DNA of 22,498 nt. It comes from Bacillota bacterium (GTDB lineage Bacteria; Bacillota; Clostridia; Christensenellales; Aristaeellaceae). The translations under genes were made by a program, and so were the position numbers. Shown in pieces: positions 1 through 7,823 of the stretch. Location: the NCBI GenBank assembly GCA_023392755.1, contig JAEWNM010000173.1, positions 1 to 22,498 of the forward strand, given 5' to 3'. Position 1 is the stretch's first letter, and the number at the start of each line of letters is the position of its first letter. The notes beneath the pieces are model-generated. The model was given only the letters and a program-made list of their open reading frames with translations. It was not told where the DNA came from and made no database searches.

Positions 1-139
1 CCTCCACGTCATAACGTTTGAACAGGCGCAATGTCGTTACGCTTTGAATACCCATCAAGTCACGGATTTCCGCAAGAAGCTGCGACGCCTCCACGGCATA
101 AGGCGTTTTTTTCTCCACATACAAACGGAAAACAGGCAT
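1..139 (-). CDS. purL: Phosphoribosylformylglycinamidine synthase, N-terminal fragment (runs off the left edge)
   Basis: Only the first 46 codons are present; the gene continues past position 1. They read MPVFRLYVEKK, then a helix with EASQLL, then MGIQSV and end in LFKRYDVE. This is the typical opening of the long single-chain clostridial FGAM synthase, whose family opening is RxYVEKK...LLxxLxxxLGI...RYDVEG. The enzyme converts FGAR and glutamine to FGAM with ATP (step 4 of purine synthesis). The ATG at 139 has an AAGGGGGA ribosome site 5 nt upstream and lies 13 nt after the purD stop, so it is the last visible gene of the operon. No purS or purQ is seen, as expected if PurL is the long form that carries its own glutaminase domain. 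The family call rests on a short stretch, but the context is strong. Confidence 0.8.
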   Translation of the reverse strand, partial: MPVFRLYVEKKTPYAVEASQLLAEIRDLMGIQSVTTLRLFKRYDVE

Positions 140-152
140 GCCGGTTCCCCCT

Positions 153-1433
153 TTACTGTTTTTTTGCATTCAGGGCACGCTGCCCGATATCGTGGCGCAT
201 ATGCATATTCTCAAAAGATACGGCATCGCAGGCACGGTAGGCTTTTAGCACAGCCGCTTCAAGGGTATCCGCCATGGCGGCAATGCCCAATACCCGCCCG
301 CCGGAGGAAACGATCCGCCCATTCTGCGCAAGCCTTGTGCCCGCGTGGAAATGATACACGCCCGGCTCCCTTTTCCCATCCAGGCCCTTGATCTCCTTAT
401 CTGTCTCGTATGCCACGGGATAGCCGCCGCTGGCCAGCACCACACAGCAGGACGCGCCGGGGGAAAAGGAAACATCCGTCCTGTCCAGCGTCCCATCCGC
501 GGTGGCCTGCATGACGGTCAAAAGGTCGCTTTGCATAAGCGGCAGCACGGCCTGCGTTTCCGGGTCGCCGAATCGGCAGTTGTACTCTATCACCTTGGGG
601 CCTGCCGCGGTCAGCATCAGGCCAAAATACAGGCAGCCGCGGAAGGTGCGGCCTTCCCGGTTCATGGCTTCAACGGTAGGCATGAAAATCTCACGCATGC
701 ACCATTGCGAAATTTCTTTCGTGTAATAGGGGTTGGGGGCGATGGCGCCCATACCGCCGGTGTTAAGGCCCAGGTCATGATCCAGCGCCCGCTTGTGGTC
801 CATGGAGGACACCATGGGTTTTATGGTCTTGCCATCGGTAAAGCACAGCACCGATACCTCCGGCCCCGTCAGAAATTCCTCCACCACCACCTGGCTGCCC
901 GATGCGCCGAAGACCTTTTCCTCCATGATGTTGCGGATGGCCTCTTCCGCTTCCGCTTTGCTGTGGCAGATGAGCACGCCCTTGCCCAGGGCCAGGCCGT
1001 CGGCCTTGATGACGGTTGGATAGCTGCAGCGGTCAAGATACTCCAGCGCAGCCTGCGCATGACCGAACACCTCATAGGCGGCGGTTGGAATGCCGTACTT
1101 TTTCATGAGGTTTTTGCTGAACACCTTGCTGCCCTCAATCAAGGCGGCCTTCCTGTCCGGGCCAAAGCAAGGGATACCGGCTTCCTGCAACAGGTCCACC
1201 AGCCCAAGGCACAGGGGATCGTCCGGAGCCACAACAGCAAAATCGACGGCTTTTTCTTTGGCAAAGGTTGCAATAGCATGAACATCCGTCGCCTTCAGGG
1301 GCACGCAAACCGCCTCGCCGGCCATGCCGCCGTTGCCGGGAAGGACAAATATTTCCCGCACACGCGGGTTCTCGCGCAATTTTTGAAGGATGGCGTGCTC
1401 GCGCCCGCCGCCCCCAACAAGCAGTAGTCTCAT
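153..1433 (-). CDS. purD: Phosphoribosylamine-glycine ligase (GAR synthetase)
   Basis: The 426-residue product joins phosphoribosylamine and glycine with ATP to give GAR (step 2 of purine synthesis). The length is normal for PurD. Visible signatures are the N-terminal LLVGGGGREHAI (residues 4-15), the ATP-grasp segment YPTVIKADGLALGKGVLI (about 138-155), the metal and ATP site DLGLNTGGMGAIAPNPYY (about 221-238) and CRFGDPETQAVLP (about 286-298). The ATG at 1433 follows GGGAGGG at 5 nt. The upstream AICARFT stop lies 13 nt away, inside the spacer that carries the ribosome site, so the two are probably translated from one message. Nothing is truncated. Confidence 0.97.
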   Translation of the reverse strand: MRLLLVGGGGREHAILQKLRENPRVREIFVLPGNGGMAGEAVCVPLKATDVHAIATFAKEKAVDFAVVAPDDPLCLGLVDLLQEAGIPCFGPDRKAALIEGSKVFSKNLMKKYGIPTAAYEVFGHAQAALEYLDRCSYPTVIKADGLALGKGVLICHSKAEAEEAIRNIMEEKVFGASGSQVVVEEFLTGPEVSVLCFTDGKTIKPMVSSMDHKRALDHDLGLNTGGMGAIAPNPYYTKEISQWCMREIFMPTVEAMNREGRTFRGCLYFGLMLTAAGPKVIEYNCRFGDPETQAVLPLMQSDLLTVMQATADGTLDRTDVSFSPGASCCVVLASGGYPVAYETDKEIKGLDGKREPGVYHFHAGTRLAQNGRIVSSGGRVLGIAAMADTLEAAVLKAYRACDAVSFENMHMRHDIGQRALNAKKQ

Positions 1434-1446
1434 TCAAGCCCTCCCC

Positions 1447-2622
1447 TCAATGGTGGAACAGGCGAATGCCCGTGAAGCACATGGCCATGCCGCAGGCGTC
1501 GCAGGTGGCAATCACCTGGTCATCCCGCACTGAGCCGCCGGGCTGGGCCACATACTGCACGCCGCTGCGCTGCGCCCGTTGAATATTGTCGCCAAAGGGA
1601 AAGAAGGCATCGCTGCCCAAAGACACGCCTGACAGCTTTGAAAGCCAGTCCCGGCGCTCCGCCGGGGTGAGAGTGTCGGGGCGAACGGTGAAAAACTGAC
1701 GCCACCTATCCTCCCCCAGCACATCGCCGCAGTCGTCGGAGATGTACAAATCGATGGTATTATCCCGGTCGGGACGGCCCAGTGCGGCGGCAAAGGGCAG
1801 TGCCAGCACCTTTGGATGCTGCCTAAGCCACCAGTTGTCCGCCTTGCCGCCTGCCAGGCGGGTGCAATGGATGCGTGATTGCTGCCCGGCCCCAACGCCA
1901 ATGACCTGGCCGTCCTTGACATAGCAGACGGAATTTGACTGGGTGTATTTGAGTGTGATCAGGGATATGAGCAAATCACGCTTCGCAGCCGGGGGGATGA
2001 CCTTGTTACGGGTGACAACGTTGTGCAGCAAAGACTCGTCGATCTTCAGTTCGTTGCGGCCCTGTTCAAAGGTGATGCCGAAGACATCCTTTTGCTCAAC
2101 GGGACCGGGCACATAAGCCCGGTCAATTTTCACGATGTTGTAAGCGCCCTGGCGCTTGGCCCGCAAAATTTCCAGGGCTTCCGGCGCATATCCCGGCGCG
2201 ATAACGCCGTCGGATACCTCGGGCTTGATTAAAAGCGCGGTCTCCGCATCGCACACATCCGAAAGGGCAATGAAATCGCCGAAGGAGGACATGCGGTCGG
2301 CACCCCTTGCCCTGGCATAGGCGCAGGCCAAGGGCGACAGCGTTTTGCCGCCTACAAAATAAATTTGCTTTTGCACATCGTCAAGCGGCAGCCCCACCGC
2401 AGCCCCGGCCGGGCTAACATGCTTGAAGGACGCCGCGGCTGGAAGGCCGGTGGCGGATTGCATCTCCCGCACCAGCTGCCAGCCATTCAGCGCATCCAGC
2501 AGGTTAATATAACCCGGCCTGCCGCAAAGGACCTCGATGGGCAGTTCCCCTTCCCGCGTGAAGATGCGGGAAGGCTTTTGATTGGGATTGCAGCCGTATT
2601 TCAGCGCCATTTCCTTGGCCAT
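1447..2622 (-). CDS. Stand-alone AICAR transformylase (PurH C-terminal half only)
   Basis: The 391 residues cover only the formyltransferase half of PurH; the N-terminal MGS-like IMP cyclohydrolase domain is absent. The enzyme transfers a formyl group from 10-formyl-THF to AICAR, giving FAICAR (step 9). Key motifs are YGCNPNQKP (9-17), FKHVSPAGAAVG (66-77) with the catalytic Lys67-His68 pair, YTQSNSVCYV (about 229), GAGQQSRIHCTRLAG (about 245) and DAFFPFGDNIQRA (about 338), ending in an intact VIATCDACGMAM block. It lies between purD and the PurO-type cyclohydrolase that supplies the missing activity. The ATG at 2622 has a weak GAGGCGG site; Met5 is an alternative start. Annotation pipelines may call it purH, but it is monofunctional. 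Confidence 0.93.
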   Translation of the reverse strand: MAKEMALKYGCNPNQKPSRIFTREGELPIEVLCGRPGYINLLDALNGWQLVREMQSATGLPAAASFKHVSPAGAAVGLPLDDVQKQIYFVGGKTLSPLACAYARARGADRMSSFGDFIALSDVCDAETALLIKPEVSDGVIAPGYAPEALEILRAKRQGAYNIVKIDRAYVPGPVEQKDVFGITFEQGRNELKIDESLLHNVVTRNKVIPPAAKRDLLISLITLKYTQSNSVCYVKDGQVIGVGAGQQSRIHCTRLAGGKADNWWLRQHPKVLALPFAAALGRPDRDNTIDLYISDDCGDVLGEDRWRQFFTVRPDTLTPAERRDWLSKLSGVSLGSDAFFPFGDNIQRAQRSGVQYVAQPGGSVRDDQVIATCDACGMAMCFTGIRLFHH

Positions 2623-2640
2623 AATTTTCCGCCTCGCTTA

Positions 2641-3348
2641 CTACACGTTTTTGTTGATGATGCGTGTGCGTGTTTCCCCGTCCATAAGGCGTATATACCT
2701 TACGAACAGCGACACCTTATTGTCCTTGTCAAGGCTTTTCCAAAGCGTTTGCGCAAAGGTTTCCATATCTTCCGGCAGCGCCACGCAGGCCGGTTCACCG
2801 GAAAAGGAGGGGATGGGGCTGCCATCGCAGCGATAGGTATGGATGAGATGCCCTTGTCCAGCGGCCGGCGCGGGATACTCAAAAAAGAACCGTTGAGGGG
2901 CGTCCGGGTTGCCGCCGCCGCTTTTGATAATCGACAGGCGGTAGGCGCAGCCGCCATCCTTCACCGTCATCAAGCCGCTGATGCGGGGCGTATAGTTGGG
3001 CGCGTCCGGCTCGAAGGTGCGGGTGCGCAGCGCCTGCTCAAAGCTTTTCCCCGCCCGCAAAAATTCCCACAGGGTATCTGTTTGGTCGCCGTTGGTTACG
3101 ATGGTATGCGCATTGAACAACCGAACAGGCGCATAAATAATCAGGGACGGGTCTGTCAGTTTGAAGGGGTCGAAGGCCTCGGTGCGGATGCCTTCATCCC
3201 ATGGAACAAACACCCTGTTCCTGCTGTTTTCACTGCGGCCCATGATGAAGTATGCCATAACGGCACAATCTTCCGTTCGGCCCAGCACAATGCCGCGCCC
3301 GGGATACGCGTTTGCCAAAAGGATATCATATAAATTCGCAGGCTTCAT
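2641..3348 (-). CDS. purO: IMP cyclohydrolase, archaeal PurO type
   Basis: The 235-residue protein carries YPGRGIVLGRT (15-25) followed by AYFIMGRSENSRNRVFV (about 32-48), the hallmark of the PurO / IMP_cyclohyd family first known from methanogens. It is predicted to close FAICAR to IMP, the last step of the pathway. The gene directly precedes the stand-alone AICAR transformylase, so the pair replaces bifunctional PurH. An excellent AAAGGAGGG site lies 6 nt before the ATG at 3348. That ATG overlaps the purN stop in an ATGA, which implies translational coupling. The product is slightly longer than archaeal PurO (about 200 residues). The family call is firm; activity is inferred from family and context. 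Confidence 0.9.
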   Translation of the reverse strand: MKPANLYDILLANAYPGRGIVLGRTEDCAVMAYFIMGRSENSRNRVFVPWDEGIRTEAFDPFKLTDPSLIIYAPVRLFNAHTIVTNGDQTDTLWEFLRAGKSFEQALRTRTFEPDAPNYTPRISGLMTVKDGGCAYRLSIIKSGGGNPDAPQRFFFEYPAPAAGQGHLIHTYRCDGSPIPSFSGEPACVALPEDMETFAQTLWKSLDKDNKVSLFVRYIRLMDGETRTRIINKNV

Positions 3349-3959
3349 TGCACACCCTCCTTTCGGGAAGAGATTTCAAGGCAGCAATCCTCCACCGCCT
3401 TTGGCAGAAGCTGCCACTCCGCCTCCACCATCACACGCTGCTGCAGGGTTTCCGGCGTATCGGACGGCAAGACAGCCACCGCCTTCTGGGTGATGATCTT
3501 TCCGCCATCGGGAATCTCGTTGACATAGTGGACAGTGGCCCCTGTAATCTTGACGCCGTAGGAAAGGGCCGCTTCATGCACCTTCAGGCCATAGAACCCC
3601 GCCCCACAAAAGGAAGGGATGAGGCTGGGATGCACGTTGATGATGCGGCCCTCAAAGGCCCTGATCACGTTATCCGGCAAAATGGTTAAAAAACCTGCCA
3701 GCACCACAAAATCTATGTGATTACCATCAAGGATGTCAAGAAGCAGTTCGCCGTAGGCTGAAGGCGGCATGCCCTTTTCCCTTTTTGCCAGCAAAACGGG
3801 TATGCCTGCCTTCCGTGCCCGTTCCATGGCAAACGCGCTTTCCCTGCTTGATATGACAAGGGAAATCTCGCCGTGGCGAATGATCCCCGCCGCCTTGGCA
3901 TCGATGATGGCCTGCAGGTTGGTGCCGCCGCCGGATACCAGCACAGCCACCTTTACCAT
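3345..3959 (-). CDS. purN: Phosphoribosylglycinamide formyltransferase (GART)
   Basis: The 204-residue enzyme formylates GAR with 10-formyl-THF (step 3). The nucleotide loop VLVSGGGTNLQAII spans 6-19. The catalytic residues are all in place: Asn108 and His110 in IINVHPSLIPSF, and Asp151 in the loop GATVHYVNEIPDGG. The start at 3959 overlaps the end of purM by 7 nt and the stop overlaps purO by 4 nt, so the gene is embedded in a chain of coupled cistrons. The ribosome site (AGAGGA, about 12 nt upstream) is poorly spaced, which fits initiation by coupling from purM. Confidence 0.97.
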   Translation of the reverse strand: MVKVAVLVSGGGTNLQAIIDAKAAGIIRHGEISLVISSRESAFAMERARKAGIPVLLAKREKGMPPSAYGELLLDILDGNHIDFVVLAGFLTILPDNVIRAFEGRIINVHPSLIPSFCGAGFYGLKVHEAALSYGVKITGATVHYVNEIPDGGKIITQKAVAVLPSDTPETLQQRVMVEAEWQLLPKAVEDCCLEISSRKEGVQ

Positions 3960-4987
3960 AACTGCACGCCATCCTCTCCCGGAACCACCTCGCCCACGAT
4001 ATAGGCGTCTTCACCCTGGGCCCGCAGGATTTCCACTGCTTTATCCGCTTCGGTTTTGGGCACGGTGACGCACATGCCCACGCCCATATTAAAGGTATTG
4101 AACATGTCCTTTTCAGGAATGTTCCCCACAGACTGGATGAGTCGGAAGACAGCCGGTGTTTTGACGGCCGCCTTTTCGATGCGCGCACAGAGCCCTTTGG
4201 GCAGGGCCCTGGGGATGTTCTCATAAAAGCCGCCCCCGGTGATATGGGAAATGCCCAGCACGCCAACCTCCCGGAGCAATGCAAGAACCGGCTTCACGTA
4301 TATTTTTGTAGGCGTCAAGAGCTCTTCCCCCAGGGACTTTTGCAATTCCGACTGATACCTGCGCAGTATATCGCCCTCCACATTGAACACCTTGCGCACC
4401 AGGGAAAAGCCGTTGGAATGCACACCGGAGGAGGGCAGGGCAATCAAAACATCGCCCGCTTGCGTCTTCTCGTTATCAATGATCTTGTCACGGTCCACTA
4501 TGCCCACGGAAAAACCGGCCAAATCATATTCGTCAGGCGGATAAAAGCCCGGCATCTCCGCCGTTTCCCCGCCCACAAGCGCACACCCGGCGCGAACGCA
4601 GCCCTCGGCCACCCCGGCCACGATGGCGGCTACCCGCTCCGGCAGGTTTTTGCCCACAGCCACATAATCCAAAAAGAAAAGCGGCTTTGCCCCGCAGCAG
4701 ATGACGTCGTTGACGCACATGGCTACGCAGTCGATGCCCACCGTATCATGCTTGTCCATCAAAAAAGCAATTTTCAGCTTTGTGCCCACCCCGTCGGTAC
4801 CCGACACAAGCACAGGCCGGCGCATATGCTCCGTGTCCAGCTCAAACAACCCGCCAAAGCCCCCGATGCCACTTACAACGCCGGGGATCATGGTGCGGGA
4901 CACATGGCTTTTCATCAGTTCAACGGCCTTGTATCCCGCGGTTATATCCACTCCCGCCGCCTTATAGCTTTCGCTCTCGCTTTTCAT
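3953..4987 (-). CDS. purM: Phosphoribosylformylglycinamidine cyclo-ligase (AIR synthetase)
   Basis: PurM closes FGAM to AIR with ATP (step 5). From the chosen start it is 344 residues, matching the usual length of about 345. Signatures include SGTDGVGTKLKIAF, CVNDVICCGAKPLFFLDY, GGETAEMPGFYPPDEYDLAGFSVG (about two thirds of the way through the ATP-binding half) and ITGGGFYENIPR in the C-terminal half. The frame is open back to 5113, but that extension overlaps purF. The ATG at 4987 lies 6 nt after AGAAGGAG, whereas the ATG at 4993 abuts the same site, so 4987 is preferred. The purF stop is 16 nt upstream. Confidence 0.96.
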   Translation of the reverse strand: MKSESESYKAAGVDITAGYKAVELMKSHVSRTMIPGVVSGIGGFGGLFELDTEHMRRPVLVSGTDGVGTKLKIAFLMDKHDTVGIDCVAMCVNDVICCGAKPLFFLDYVAVGKNLPERVAAIVAGVAEGCVRAGCALVGGETAEMPGFYPPDEYDLAGFSVGIVDRDKIIDNEKTQAGDVLIALPSSGVHSNGFSLVRKVFNVEGDILRRYQSELQKSLGEELLTPTKIYVKPVLALLREVGVLGISHITGGGFYENIPRALPKGLCARIEKAAVKTPAVFRLIQSVGNIPEKDMFNTFNMGVGMCVTVPKTEADKAVEILRAQGEDAYIVGEVVPGEDGVQLW

Positions 4988-5003
4988 AGGCATCTCCTTC
5001 TGT

Positions 5004-6446
5004 TCACTCTTTGTCGGTGATGGGCGTCTCGAACCGGGATTTTTTCGTCTTTCGCGGCGGCGGAACAGGATATTCCCCCGTAAAGCAGGCCGTGCAGAAA
5101 CCGCCGCAGTCATGGTCCGCCAGCTTGTCCAAAAAAGCGGTATTCAAAAAGCCGAGGCTGTCCACGCCGATGATTTCACGCATCTGCTCCACGGTATGGT
5201 TGTGTGCCAGCAGGTTTTCCGTGGAATCGATGTCGGTACCAAAATAACAGGGATGCTTAAAGGGCGGTGCCGACAGGCGCAGGTGCACCTCCGTGGCCCC
5301 GGCATCCCGCAGGAGCTTGACAATTCTGGCGCTGGTAGTGCCGCGGACCACCGAATCATCCACCAGCACCACCCGTTTCCCCTTTACGGTGGAGGTGATA
5401 ATGTTGAGCTTGATATGTACGGCGCTTTGCCTTTGCGATTGCTCCGGCTGGATAAAGGTGCGGCCGATGTACTTGTTTTTGATAAAGCCCAGCCCGTAGG
5501 GAATGCCGCTTTGGCGGGAGTAGCCGATGGCGGCATCGATGCCGGAATCCGGAACGCCCACTACCACATCCGCCTGGACGGGATGCTCCAGCGCCAGAAA
5601 AGCCCCGGCCCGAAGGCGGGCAACATGCACGCTGGAACCGCCTATCACGGAATCGGGGCGCGCAAAATAGATGAATTCAAACACGCACAGGCTGCGCTTG
5701 CACGTTTCCTTGGGAGGGATGCTTGTAAGGCCCTGCTCCCCCGCCACCACGATTTCCCCGGGCAGCACATCCCGCACATATTCAGCGCCGATGGCATCCA
5801 GCGCGCAGGTCTCGCTGGCAAACACGTACCCGCCATCACCAATCCGGCCGATGCATAATGGACGGAAGCCCATGGGATCCCGGGCGGCAATCACCTTTTG
5901 GGGGCTCATGAGCACAATGGAATACGCGCCTTTGATACGCTCCATGGCCCTTGCCACCGCCGCCTCGATGGAGGGGGCGGTCAGGCGTTCCTGGGTGATG
6001 GTATAGGCGATGACCTCCGTATCGGAGGTGGTGTGAAAAATCGCGCCGCGCTCCTCCAACATTTCCCTAAGCTCCGACGCGTTCACAAGGTTGCCGTTGT
6101 GGCATAGCGCCATGCCGCCCTTTAAATGGTTGATGAGCAGCGGCTGGGCGTTGCCGCGGCTATGGCTGCCGGTGGTGGCGTAGCGGCAGTGGCCTACCGC
6201 CGCCTGGCCATCCTTCATTTCCCGCAGCACTTCCTGGGTAAACACCTCGTTCACCAGGCCAACATCCTTGTGACAGGCAATAACGCCGTCGCAGTTCACC
6301 GCAATGCCGCAGCTTTCCTGCCCCCGGTGCTGCAAGGCATACAGCCCGTGGTAGACAGGCGCCACCACACCCGCGCCATCCTTGCGCCAGATGCCGAACA
6401 CGCCGCATTCCTCATGCACTTTACCGTCCATAGCAAGCTGCTTCAT
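5004..6446 (-). CDS. purF: Amidophosphoribosyltransferase (glutamine PRPP amidotransferase), Fe-S type
   Basis: The 480-residue enzyme makes phosphoribosylamine from PRPP and glutamine, the committed step of the pathway. The N-terminal nucleophile is Cys14 in EECGVFGIW, preceded by a 13-residue propeptide that would be removed in the mature enzyme, as in the Bacillus subtilis type. The PRPP loop VVLVDDSVVRGTT lies at about 362-374. Cysteines in ETCKRSLCVFEF, KHPCYFGTDI and the C-terminal GFCTACFTGEYP match the 4Fe-4S ligand pattern of the Bacillus class and are absent from the E. coli class. The ATG at 6446 directly abuts the purC stop, with GGGGGA just upstream. The cluster suggests oxygen-sensitive stability, fitting an anaerobe. 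Confidence 0.97.
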   Translation of the reverse strand: MKQLAMDGKVHEECGVFGIWRKDGAGVVAPVYHGLYALQHRGQESCGIAVNCDGVIACHKDVGLVNEVFTQEVLREMKDGQAAVGHCRYATTGSHSRGNAQPLLINHLKGGMALCHNGNLVNASELREMLEERGAIFHTTSDTEVIAYTITQERLTAPSIEAAVARAMERIKGAYSIVLMSPQKVIAARDPMGFRPLCIGRIGDGGYVFASETCALDAIGAEYVRDVLPGEIVVAGEQGLTSIPPKETCKRSLCVFEFIYFARPDSVIGGSSVHVARLRAGAFLALEHPVQADVVVGVPDSGIDAAIGYSRQSGIPYGLGFIKNKYIGRTFIQPEQSQRQSAVHIKLNIITSTVKGKRVVLVDDSVVRGTTSARIVKLLRDAGATEVHLRLSAPPFKHPCYFGTDIDSTENLLAHNHTVEQMREIIGVDSLGFLNTAFLDKLADHDCGGFCTACFTGEYPVPPPRKTKKSRFETPITDKE

Positions 6447-7157
6447 TTATTCCCCCAACAGCCTCTTCAAAATCTCCTGGTATGCGTCCTCCACACCGCC
6501 CATATCACGGCGGAAGCGGTCCTTATCCAGCTTTTCATGGGTGCGGCTGTCCCAGAAGCGGCAGGTATCCGGCGAAATTTCATCCGCCAGCACGATTTGG
6601 CCGTCGGCGATTTTGCCAAACTCCAGCTTGAAATCGATGAGCTCAATATTCAGGTCCTTCAAATAAGCGGATAGGATATCGTTCACCTTCAGCGCGTAAA
6701 ACGCGATCAGCGCCATCTCTTCCTCTGTAGCCCAGCCCATGGCGGCAATATGGTATTCATTCACCATGGGATCGCCCAGCGCATCATCCTTATAGCAAAA
6801 TTCCAAAACGGTTTTTGAAAGCTTCGTGCCTTCCGGAAGGCCAAGGCGCTTGGACAGCGACCCCGCGGCAATATTGCGCACGATCACTTCCAGGGGCACG
6901 ATGGTCACCTTCTTCACCAGCGTTTCCCTGGGCGACAATTCAGCCACAAAATGCGTGGGAATGCCCTGCTTCTCCAAAAGCTTCATCAAATGGTTAGTCA
7001 CCCTGTTGTTGATGGCACCCTTGCCCGCGATGGAGCCCTTTTTCAGGCCGTTAAAGGCGGTGGCATCATCCTTGTAGTCCACCAGAAATACCTCGGGATC
7101 GTCGGTGCTGAACACCTTTTTGGCCTTGCCCTCGTATACCTGCGTAAGCTTTGTCAT
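6447..7157 (-). CDS. purC: SAICAR synthetase
   Basis: The 236-residue enzyme condenses CAIR with aspartate using ATP (step 7). Motifs are YEGKAKKVFSTDDPEVFLVDYKDDATAFNG near the N-terminus, VPLEVIVRNIAAGSLSKRLGLPEG (about 92-115) and LIDFKLEFGKIADGQIVLADEISPDTCRFWD in the C-terminal half, all canonical. The frame is open to 7181, but the ATG at 7157 has a perfect AAGGAGG at 8 nt and gives the normal N-terminus. The purE stop is 16 nt upstream. Confidence 0.97.
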   Translation of the reverse strand: MTKLTQVYEGKAKKVFSTDDPEVFLVDYKDDATAFNGLKKGSIAGKGAINNRVTNHLMKLLEKQGIPTHFVAELSPRETLVKKVTIVPLEVIVRNIAAGSLSKRLGLPEGTKLSKTVLEFCYKDDALGDPMVNEYHIAAMGWATEEEMALIAFYALKVNDILSAYLKDLNIELIDFKLEFGKIADGQIVLADEISPDTCRFWDSRTHEKLDKDRFRRDMGGVEDAYQEILKRLLGE

Positions 7158-7173
7158 TGTATTGTCCTCCTTA

Positions 7174-7653
7174 TCACACATTCAGGCTGTTGTCTTTTGC
7201 CAATACCGCCTGGCGCATCGCATCCCGCAGGCTGCTCAGGCGCACGGCCAGGCCTTCCTCACCGACGGCCAATATCTGTGCCGCCAGCAGTGCGGCGTTT
7301 CCTGCCCCGTCGATGGCCACGGTAGCCACAGGGATGCCGGCAGGCATCTGTACGGTGGATAAAAGCGCATCCAAACCATCCAGGGAAGACTTGATGGGAA
7401 TGCCAATCACCGGCAGCGTGGTTTGTGCCGCCAGCGCCCCGGCCAGATGGGCGGCCTTCCCCGCAGCGGCGATAATTACGCCAAAGCCATTTTCGCGGGC
7501 CGTTCTGGCAAAGGTGGCCGCCTCCTGCGGTGTGCGGTGGGCGGAATAGACATGGGCTTCATAGGGGATGCCCAACCCCTTCAGCTTGTCAAACGCATCC
7601 TTGAGCACCGGCAGATCACTGTCGCTTCCCATAATCACGGCTACCTTTTTCAT
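7174..7653 (-). CDS. purE: N5-carboxyaminoimidazole ribonucleotide mutase, class I PurE
   Basis: The 159-residue protein has the PurE signatures GSDSDLP (9-15), the catalytic histidine His39 in SAHRTP, and the glycine/alanine-rich core GVIIAAAGKAAHLAGALAA. The class I form moves the carboxylate of N5-CAIR to C4 to give CAIR (step 6). The frame is open upstream to 7887 but runs through the leader RNA and terminator. The ATG at 7653 has GAGGTGG about 6 nt upstream and gives the standard N-terminus MKKVAVIMGS. It is the first structural gene of the operon, behind the attenuator-like leader. No purK partner is present in the window. Confidence 0.95.
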   Translation of the reverse strand: MKKVAVIMGSDSDLPVLKDAFDKLKGLGIPYEAHVYSAHRTPQEAATFARTARENGFGVIIAAAGKAAHLAGALAAQTTLPVIGIPIKSSLDGLDALLSTVQMPAGIPVATVAIDGAGNAALLAAQILAVGEEGLAVRLSSLRDAMRQAVLAKDNSLNV

Positions 7654-7680
7654 ATCCTGCCACCTCATCAAATAACTTGC

Positions 7681-7713
7681 CCAAATAAACAAAAACGCAA
7701 CGGGCCTGTTGCG
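7681..7713 (-). terminator. Intrinsic terminator inside the purine operon leader
   Basis: Read on the minus strand, CGCAAC and GTTGCG pair around a six-base loop (7713-7696) and are followed at once by a U-rich tract, TTTTTGTTTATTT. It lies between the promoter and purE, 28 nt before the purE start codon, so full expression of the nine-gene operon requires readthrough. This is the expected layout of transcription attenuation. Confidence 0.7.
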
Positions 7714-7721
7714 GACCGCTG

Positions 7722-7814
7722 CTAAAAGACACCCATGCAAATATCCATACCCTTTCCGCAAAGGCTTGCGTTGCTCCAAAGGGCTTTGTCCCCCTTGAGC
7801 AGCTGTGCCATCAT
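7722..7814 (-). CDS. Possible 30-residue leader peptide of the purine operon
   Basis: An ATG at 7814 (second ATG at 7811) follows AAAGGA at 7 nt. It opens 30 codons that start MMAQLLKGDKALW and end CMGVF, with a TAG 8 nt before the terminator stem. The frame covers the P1-P3 pairings, so translation would disrupt them. There is no run of regulatory codons of the kind seen in amino-acid attenuators. An open frame of this length can arise by chance, so this is a tentative call based on the ribosome site and the stop position. Confidence 0.22.
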   Translation of the reverse strand: MMAQLLKGDKALWSNASLCGKGMDICMGVF

Positions 7815-7823
7815 TGCCACATC

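Noticed and set aside
345..1427. A 360-codon open frame on the plus strand opposite purD
   Set aside because: It is an antisense shadow of a high-GC coding sequence; the purD protein is complete and canonical, and this frame has no ribosome site or recognisable motif.
2365..3333. A 322-codon plus-strand frame opposite the PurO and AICAR transformylase genes
   Set aside because: It crosses the boundary of two well-supported minus-strand genes and resembles no family; composition shadow.
4988..5113. Upstream extension of purM
   Set aside because: It overlaps purF, and the ATG at 4987 with a good ribosome site gives the family-standard N-terminus.
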